This document shows, piece after piece, positions 59,244 to 64,000 of a stretch of 64,000 nt of DNA. The stretch comes from Pseudomonas tolaasii NCPPB 2192. Its GTDB lineage: Bacteria > Pseudomonadota > Gammaproteobacteria > Pseudomonadales > Pseudomonadaceae. Under the pieces are notes generated by a model. The model was given only the letters and a program-made list of their open reading frames with translations, did not search any database and was not told where the DNA came from. The stretch is taken from the NCBI RefSeq assembly GCF_002813445.1, contig NZ_PHHD01000001.1:682001-746000 (forward strand), in the 5' to 3' direction. The translations under genes and the position numbers were made by a program. Positions within the stretch are counted from its first letter, which is position 1. Every line of letters starts with the position of its first letter.

Positions 59244-60335
59244 TTATTCGGAGGGCACGTATTCTACAACTTCCAGATCGAAACCGGATATCGCATTAAA
59301 TTTCATTGGCGCACTCATCAGGCGCATTTTGCGCACGCCGAGGTCGCGCAGGATCTGCGAACCGGCACCGACGATGCTGTAGGTGGTGGGCGTTTTGACC
59401 TGGGTGTGCTCGGCGGTTTCGCGAATATGTGCCAGCAGCACGTCGCCATCCACCGGGTTACCCAACAGCAACACCACACCGCTGCCCGCCTCGGAAACCG
59501 CGGCCATGGCGGCCCGCAGGCTCCAGCGGCCCGGCTGCTTGACCATCAACAGGTCGCGCAACGGGTCCATGTTGTGCACCCGCACCAGGGTCGGCTCTTC
59601 GGCGCAAATGGCGCCCAGGGTCAGGGCCATGTGCACGTCGCCTTCCACCGAATCACGGTAGGTCACCAAATTGAATTGGCCCAGTTCGCTGTCCAGCGGC
59701 TGCTCGGCAATCCGCTGAACGGTACGTTCGTGGATCATGCGGTAGTGAATCAGGTCGGCAATGGTGCCGATTTTGATGTCGTGTTCAGCAGCAAACGCTT
59801 CAAGCTCCGCGCGACGAGCCATGGTGCCGTCGTCGTTCATCACTTCGCAGATCACACCGCTCGGCTCGAAACCGGCCATGCGCGCCAGGTCGCAAGCGGC
59901 TTCGGTGTGGCCGGCACGCGCGAGGGTGCCGCCCGGCTGGGCCATCAGCGGGAAAATGTGGCCGGGGCTGACGATGTCTTCAGCCTTGGCATCCTTCGCG
60001 GCGGCGGCCTGCACGGTGCGCGCGCGGTCGGCGGCGGAGATACCGGTGGTCACGCCGGTGGTCGCTTCAATCGACACGGTGAACTTGGTGCCGAAACCCG
60101 ACCCATTGCGCGGCGCCATCAACGGCAACTTGAGCAGTTCGCAGCGCTCGCGGCTCATGGGCATGCAGATCAGCCCGCGGGCGTGCTTGGCCATGAAGTT
60201 GATGTGCTCAGGTTTGCAGGCCTCGGCGGCCATGATGATGTCGCCTTCGTTTTCGCGGTCTTCGTCATCCATCAGGATGACCATCTTGCCTTGGCGGATG
60301 TCTTCAACCAGTTCTTCGATGCTATTGAGCGCCAC
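59244..60335 (-). CDS. ribBA: RibB with degenerate GTP cyclohydrolase II-like domain (RibBX type)
   Basis: A 363-residue protein with GTG start. Residues about 1-200 are DHBP synthase (RibB), with MVILMDDEDRENEGDIIMAA and the ribulose 5-phosphate site DLARMAGFEPSGVICEVMND, so this part looks active. Residues about 205-360 resemble GTP cyclohydrolase II, but the zinc motif is replaced by VRVHNMDPLRDLLMVKQPG without the ligand Cys residues and the catalytic RGxG loop is gone. So the RibA activity should come from ribA at 55689. This matches the RibBX variant known in proteobacteria. It makes 3,4-dihydroxybutanone phosphate for ribH. Confidence 0.9.
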   Translation of the reverse strand: MALNSIEELVEDIRQGKMVILMDDEDRENEGDIIMAAEACKPEHINFMAKHARGLICMPMSRERCELLKLPLMAPRNGSGFGTKFTVSIEATTGVTTGISAADRARTVQAAAAKDAKAEDIVSPGHIFPLMAQPGGTLARAGHTEAACDLARMAGFEPSGVICEVMNDDGTMARRAELEAFAAEHDIKIGTIADLIHYRMIHERTVQRIAEQPLDSELGQFNLVTYRDSVEGDVHMALTLGAICAEEPTLVRVHNMDPLRDLLMVKQPGRWSLRAAMAAVSEAGSGVVLLLGNPVDGDVLLAHIRETAEHTQVKTPTTYSIVGAGSQILRDLGVRKMRLMSAPMKFNAISGFDLEVVEYVPSE

Positions 60336-60350
60336 GCGGCACCCCCTTGG

Positions 60351-61013
60351 TCAGGATTTCAGGTAGCCGTTAGCGGCCAGAAAACTTTCAGTGATATTAC
60401 CGGCAGTAGGCTCTGCGGCCTTTTCGCCCAACAACAGGCGCTCCAGGTAACGGGCCAGCAAGTCCACTTCCAGGTTCACCCGGCGACCTGGCTGATAAGA
60501 CGCCATGATGGTTTCGCTCAGGGTGTGGGGAATGATGGTCAGTTCAAATTCGGCGCCATTCACGGCGTTCACGGTCAGGCTGGTGCCGTCGACGGTGATC
60601 GAGCCTTTGTGGGCGATGTACTTGGCCAGCTCTTTTGGCGCGCGAATGCGGAATTCCACGGCACGCGCGTTTTCGCTGCGCGATACCACTTCACCCACGC
60701 CGTCGACATGGCCGCTGACCAGGTGGCCGCCCAGGCGGGTGGTCGGGGTCAGGGCTTTTTCCAGGTTGACCGGGCTGCCGGCCTTGAGGTCGTTCATCGC
60801 CGTGCAGTCCAGGGTTTCCCGGCTGACGTCGGCGGCAAAACCGTTGCCCGGCAGCTCGATGACGGTCAGGCACACGCCGCTGACGGCGATGCTGTCCCCC
60901 AGCTTGACGTCGCCCAGGTCCAGCTTGCCGGTTTCAACCAGCAGGCGCACGTCGCCGCCTTTGGGGGTCATGGCGCGGATGCTGCCGATGGATTCGATGA
61001 TGCCGGTGAACAT
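60351..61013 (-). CDS. ribE: Riboflavin synthase alpha chain
   Basis: A 220-residue riboflavin synthase. It has the typical duplicated barrel, with MFTGIIESIGSIRAMTPKGG, GDSIAVSGVCLTVIEL and, in the second copy, KGSITVDGTSLTVNAVNGAE. It dismutates two lumazine molecules to riboflavin. The tail after residue 200 (EPTAGNITESFLAANGYLKS) is a common Pseudomonas extension. It is 15 bases upstream of ribBA. Confidence 0.96.
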   Translation of the reverse strand: MFTGIIESIGSIRAMTPKGGDVRLLVETGKLDLGDVKLGDSIAVSGVCLTVIELPGNGFAADVSRETLDCTAMNDLKAGSPVNLEKALTPTTRLGGHLVSGHVDGVGEVVSRSENARAVEFRIRAPKELAKYIAHKGSITVDGTSLTVNAVNGAEFELTIIPHTLSETIMASYQPGRRVNLEVDLLARYLERLLLGEKAAEPTAGNITESFLAANGYLKS

Positions 61014-61061
61014 GGCCTTCTCCTGGAAAACGGGTACGGGCAGTTGAGCGCCCGGTCAGAA

Positions 61062-62198
61062 TTATACGCTCGCGGGTGGAAGCGGGACGGCAGTGACTCG
61101 CCAGTCGTCGCCTACCGCGCGCATTTCAGTGATCTTGAGTTGGGGGGCGTCGGCCAGTTTCTCAAGCGGCCAGTCGAGCAAAGGCCGCGCGGCGGAGCCG
61201 AGGAACTTGCCGGCGACGAATATCACGTATTCGTCCACCAGGCCTTGTTGGGCAAAGGCGCCCGCCAGACTTGGCCCGGCTTCGACCAGCACTTCATTGA
61301 CGCCGCGGGCAGCCAGCGCCACGAGGGCCGAACGCAGATCGACCTGGCCGTCGACGCCAGGCACCACCAGGCACTCGGGCCCACGGGGAAACTGGTTTTC
61401 CGGGGTCACGCAGGTGATCACCAACGCCGGGCCGGCCTTGAAGAACGGCGCGTTGAGTGGCACGCGCAGGCGGCCGTCGATCAACACCCGCAGCGGCGGA
61501 CGCGACATGGCCAGTGCGGTGGTTGCTTCATCCAGGCCAAGCTCGGCGGCGCGCACGGTCAGGCGTGCACCATCGGCCAGCACCGTGTCGGCGCCGGTCA
61601 GCACCACGCTGGCCTCGGCACGCAGGCGCTGCACGGCGGCACGGGCTGCCAGGCCGGTGATCCATTGGCTTTCGCCGCTGGCCATCGCGGTGCGGCCGTC
61701 CAGGCTCATCGCCAGCTTGACCCGCACAAACGGCAGGCCGTGTTCCATGCGCTTGAGAAAACCCGGGTTCAGTGCGCGAGCTTCCTTCTCCAGCACGCCG
61801 CTGCGAATCTCGATCCCGGCCTGGGCCAGACGCTGCATGCCGCGCCCCGCCACTTCCGGGTTCGGGTCCTGCATGCCCGCGACGACGCGCGCCACGCCGG
61901 CACTCACCAGTGCATCAGCGCAGGGCGGCGTGCGGCCGTGGTGGCTGCAGGGTTCGAGGGTCACATACACCGTGGCACCTCGCGCCCTGTCGCCCGCGGC
62001 GCGCAGGGCGTTGGGCTCGGCGTGGGGCTCGCCGGTGCGCTCGTGCCAGCCTTCGCCGACAATCTGCCCATCACGCACAATCACGCAACCGACCCGTGGG
62101 TTGGGGTGGGTGGTGTACAGGCCCTTACGTGCCAGTTCGAGGGCGCGCGCCATGTAATGGGCGTCGAGTACCGCCTGTTCAGCAGAAGGTAGTGTCAT
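61062..62198 (-). CDS. ribD: Riboflavin-specific deaminase/reductase RibD
   Basis: A 378-residue bifunctional enzyme. The N-terminal deaminase (about 1-150) has the zinc site HAEPNALRAAG and PCSHHGRTPPCADALVSAG. The C-terminal reductase begins near VRVKLAMSLDGRTAMASGES and ends with NEVLVEAGPSLAGAFAQQGL. It converts the pyrimidine product of RibA in two steps. It overlaps nrdR by 4 bases, an arrangement seen throughout gamma-proteobacteria. Confidence 0.97.
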   Translation of the reverse strand: MTLPSAEQAVLDAHYMARALELARKGLYTTHPNPRVGCVIVRDGQIVGEGWHERTGEPHAEPNALRAAGDRARGATVYVTLEPCSHHGRTPPCADALVSAGVARVVAGMQDPNPEVAGRGMQRLAQAGIEIRSGVLEKEARALNPGFLKRMEHGLPFVRVKLAMSLDGRTAMASGESQWITGLAARAAVQRLRAEASVVLTGADTVLADGARLTVRAAELGLDEATTALAMSRPPLRVLIDGRLRVPLNAPFFKAGPALVITCVTPENQFPRGPECLVVPGVDGQVDLRSALVALAARGVNEVLVEAGPSLAGAFAQQGLVDEYVIFVAGKFLGSAARPLLDWPLEKLADAPQLKITEMRAVGDDWRVTAVPLPPASV

Positions 62199-62659
62199 TT
62201 CTTCACCGGCTCACGGGCCAGGCGGTCGATCTCTTCGCGGAACTCATTGAGGTCCTGGAAGCGTCGATACACCGAGGCGAAACGGATGTAGGCAACTTCG
62301 TCGAGCTTTTGCAACTCGCCCATCACCAGCTCTCCGACCACCAGGCTCTTGACCTCGCGCTCGCCGGTGGCACGCAGCTTGTGCTTGATGTGCACCAGCG
62401 CCGCCTCCAGCCGCTCGACACTCACCGGGCGTTTTTCCAGGGCGCGTTGCATACCCGCGCGCAGTTTTTCTTCGTCGAAGGGCTGGCGGCTGCCGTCGGA
62501 TTTGATCAGACGTGGCAACACCAGTTCGGCGGTTTCGAAGGTGGTGAAACGTTCACCGCAGGCCAGGCATTCGCGCCGGCGACGCACTTGATCGCCCTCG
62601 GCGACCAGACGCGAGTCAATGACCTTGGTGTCGTTGGCACCGCAGAAGGGACAGTGCAT
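62195..62659 (-). CDS. nrdR: Transcriptional repressor NrdR
   Basis: A 154-residue regulator of ribonucleotide reductase genes. The N-terminal zinc ribbon is MHCPFCGANDTKVIDSR with a second Cys pair in RRRECLACGERF. The ATP-cone domain (LIKSDGSRQPFDEEKLRAGM to VAYIRFASVYRRFQDLNEF) senses ATP/dATP. The ATG at 62659 gives the family start; a longer in-frame extension upstream is not used. It leads the ribD-ribE-ribBA-ribH-nusB-thiL run. Confidence 0.96.
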   Translation of the reverse strand: MHCPFCGANDTKVIDSRLVAEGDQVRRRRECLACGERFTTFETAELVLPRLIKSDGSRQPFDEEKLRAGMQRALEKRPVSVERLEAALVHIKHKLRATGEREVKSLVVGELVMGELQKLDEVAYIRFASVYRRFQDLNEFREEIDRLAREPVKK

Positions 62660-62798
62660 GGTGGCAGGCAACAAAAAAAGGGAGGGCCATGGTAGCGCAT
62701 CCCCGTGGCAAGACAAGCCATAGCCTTTACGGTATATAGGCTGACTATTATGTTTCATATTTTTTAAGCCACGGATTTTGCCCTTTCTGGAGCCGTAC

Positions 62799-63254
62799 AT
62801 GCAGTTACGACCACTTGTTTTGCTTACCTTGTTCAGTTTCCTGGTCGCCTGCAGCAGCCAAGCCCCCAAGCCTGCCGCCCCTCAACCCACACCGGCCCAA
62901 GAGAAAAAAGTGCCCGGCATTGAAGACCTCGGCCCGTTGCCGGCGTATCAGCGTGAAATCAGCGGCTCGCTGAACGGCGTGCCGGCCAATGCCGAAGTCG
63001 AACTGGCGCTGCTGGTGATCGACGAGCGCAACCGTCCGCAACAGCTGCTCGCCAGCAGCGTATTGACCGGCAACGGCAAGCCCGTGGCCTTCCGCCTGCG
63101 TTTCAACCCGGAAGCCTTCCCGGCCGGTGCGCGCGTTGAATTGCGCGGCCGCGCCAGCCAGTCCGGCCAGTTGATCCTGCACCTGCCTGCCGTGCGCATC
63201 ACCCAGGCGATTACCCAGACCACCGGCCCCCTGCAGCTCGTACCGGCACCATGA
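62799..63254 (+). CDS. YbaY family lipoprotein
   Basis: A 151-residue lipoprotein; lipobox FLVAC, Cys18. The mature part has a Pro-rich linker (SSQAPKPAAPQPTPAQEKKV) and a beta-rich YbaY/YscW-like domain (YQREISGSLNGVPANAEVEL; LILHLPAVRITQAITQTTGP). The function of the family is not established. The ATG at 62799 is used because it puts the signal peptide at the start. It overlaps the methyltransferase gene by 4 bases. Confidence 0.88.
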   Translation: MQLRPLVLLTLFSFLVACSSQAPKPAAPQPTPAQEKKVPGIEDLGPLPAYQREISGSLNGVPANAEVELALLVIDERNRPQQLLASSVLTGNGKPVAFRLRFNPEAFPAGARVELRGRASQSGQLILHLPAVRITQAITQTTGPLQLVPAP

Positions 63255-63907
63255 CGCCACCGCTGCACCTGCAAGCGGCCCTGAGCGAGTTGATCGGCGA
63301 CGCCCACCTGGTGCCCTGCCCGCTGCCGGGCACCGCGCTGTCGTTGTGGCTGCTGGATGCCGACAACATGGACCGCGCCTTCAGCCAGGAAGAGACCCGG
63401 CGCATCCTGCATGAGCCGCCCTATTGGAGTTTTTGCTGGGCCAGCGGCCTGGCGCTGGCCCGGTATCTGGCCGCCAACCCTGAATGGGTGGCAGGCAAGC
63501 GAGTGCTGGACTTCGGCGCCGGCTCCGGCGTGGCCGGTATTGCCGCCGTCAAGGCGGGCGCGCTGGAAGTGGTGGCGTGCGACCTCGACCCGCTGGCGCT
63601 GGCGTCTTGCCGGGCGAATGCCGAACTCAATGGGGTTGAGCTGAATTATTCAGCCGACTTTTTCGCCGAAGCCGACCGTTTCGATTTGATTCTCGTCGCC
63701 GACGTGCTCTACGACCGCGCCAACCTGCCGCTGCTGGATCACTTCCTCAGCCGTGGCCGTGAAGCGCTGGTGGCGGATTCGCGCGTCAGGGACTTCCAGC
63801 ACCCGGCCTATCAGCGCCTGGCAATTCTCGATGCATTGACCTTGCCGGATCTGGCTGAGCCCTGGGAGTTTCGCAAGGTGAGCCTGTACCATTCGCGGCG
63901 TCTGTGA
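63251..63907 (+). CDS. Class I SAM-dependent methyltransferase (COG3897-like)
   Basis: A 218-residue protein with methyltransferase motif I VLDFGAGSGVAGIAAVKAGA, acidic motif II VACDLDPLALASC and motif IV LILVADVLYDRANLPL. The upstream EPPYWSFCWASGLALARYLA is typical of the group once called predicted nicotinamide N-methylase (lysine methyltransferase-like). The target is not known. It follows the YbaY-like gene with a 4-base overlap. Confidence 0.88.
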   Translation: MTPPLHLQAALSELIGDAHLVPCPLPGTALSLWLLDADNMDRAFSQEETRRILHEPPYWSFCWASGLALARYLAANPEWVAGKRVLDFGAGSGVAGIAAVKAGALEVVACDLDPLALASCRANAELNGVELNYSADFFAEADRFDLILVADVLYDRANLPLLDHFLSRGREALVADSRVRDFQHPAYQRLAILDALTLPDLAEPWEFRKVSLYHSRRL

Positions 63908-63909
63908 GG

Positions 63910-63995
63910 TCATCGCGGGCAAGCCCGCTCCCACAGGAGAATGCATTTCAACAGGACGATGCAGTCCAGCTGTGGGAGCGGTCTTGCCCGCGATG
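63910..63995. repeat. REP pair, variant arms, near window end
   Basis: GTCATCGCGGGCAAGCCCGC at the left and GGAGCGGTCTTGCCCGCGAT at the right form an inverted pair of a variant of the REP sequence (GCGGGC in place of GCAGGC). Confidence 0.82.
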
Positions 63996-64000
63996 GCCTC

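Noticed and set aside
59156..62798. FMN riboswitch near the rib genes
   Set aside because: I searched both strands for the conserved RFN core segments between nrdR, ribD, ribE, ribBA and ribH and saw none.
5610..63400. Long open frames opposite to lipA, mrdA, exaC, dxs, ribD and other genes
   Set aside because: They mirror real genes in a GC-rich genome, have low-complexity His/Gln/Arg-rich translations, and lack family motifs.
1594..63995. Repeated GTGGGAGCTGGCTTGCC units as a CRISPR array
   Set aside because: They are inverted pairs spread singly over the window, without regular direct repeats, spacers or cas genes; they are REP pairs.

Overview
The window reads as a chromosomal segment of a Pseudomonas of the fluorescens group. 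The DNA is GC-rich, the gene order is that of Pseudomonas housekeeping clusters (lptE-holA-arfA; lip/dac/rlpA/rod/nadD/proA; xseB-ispA-dxs; thiL-nusB-rib-nrdR), and the intergenic gaps carry many paired inverted copies of a REP sequence (core GTGGGAGCTGGCTTGCCTGC), which is typical of this group. I did not see a tRNA, rRNA, CRISPR array, insertion sequence or prophage.

Layout. 1-3.4 kb: the end of lptE, then holA, arfA with its RNase III-type hairpin, and a lipoprotein lytic transglycosylase. 3.4-16 kb: a long leftward block for cell-wall elongation and lipoylation (proA, nadD, rsfS, rlmH, mrdA, rodA, mltB, rlpA, dacA, ybeD-like, lipB, lipA), ending with ldcA. 16-25.4 kb: a mixed region with a DNA glycosylase, a DedA-PAP2 fusion, a Lon-N-like protein, lrgAB-like genes, a MaoC-like protein, a MORN-repeat C13 peptidase, ubiX and mpl. 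25.4-29.3 kb: a large unrecognised protein of 1085 residues behind an AT-rich leader that contains a good match to the HrpL promoter (hrp box). 29.3-36.8 kb: the ethanolamine utilisation cluster, with a sigma54 activator (eatR-like), aldehyde dehydrogenase, permease and eutBC, a candidate sigma54 promoter and two phased dyad sites. 36.9-42.4 kb: small genes, ppa, an S24-type repressor, two candidate structured RNAs, a DUF6124 gene and a YcaC-like hydrolase. 42.8-46 kb: a 1060-residue protein built like the HrpF/NopX/HrpK translocon family. 46.4-49.1 kb: an aminotransferase, an ornithine cyclodeaminase-family protein and a YheO/DauR-type regulator. 49.2-64 kb: isoprenoid synthesis (xseB-ispA-dxs), vitamin B12 uptake (btuB, btuF), and riboflavin/thiamine synthesis (ribA; nrdR-ribD-ribE-ribBA-ribH-nusB-thiL).

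How parts work together. The leftward block makes and remodels peptidoglycan for rod growth (PBP2, RodA, RlpA, MltB, DacA, LdcA), and Mpl recycles the tripeptide. The ethanolamine genes import ethanolamine, split it to acetaldehyde and ammonia with a B12-dependent lyase, and oxidise the aldehyde; BtuB and BtuF elsewhere in the window could supply the cofactor.

The most unusual content is the pair of large proteins linked to type III secretion (25.6 and 42.8 kb), about 14 kb apart with no secretion apparatus genes in the window, and the strongly structured, possibly RNA-encoding DNA on both sides of the DUF6124 gene near 41 kb. All functional calls come from reading the sequence and from recalled family knowledge; no database search was possible.
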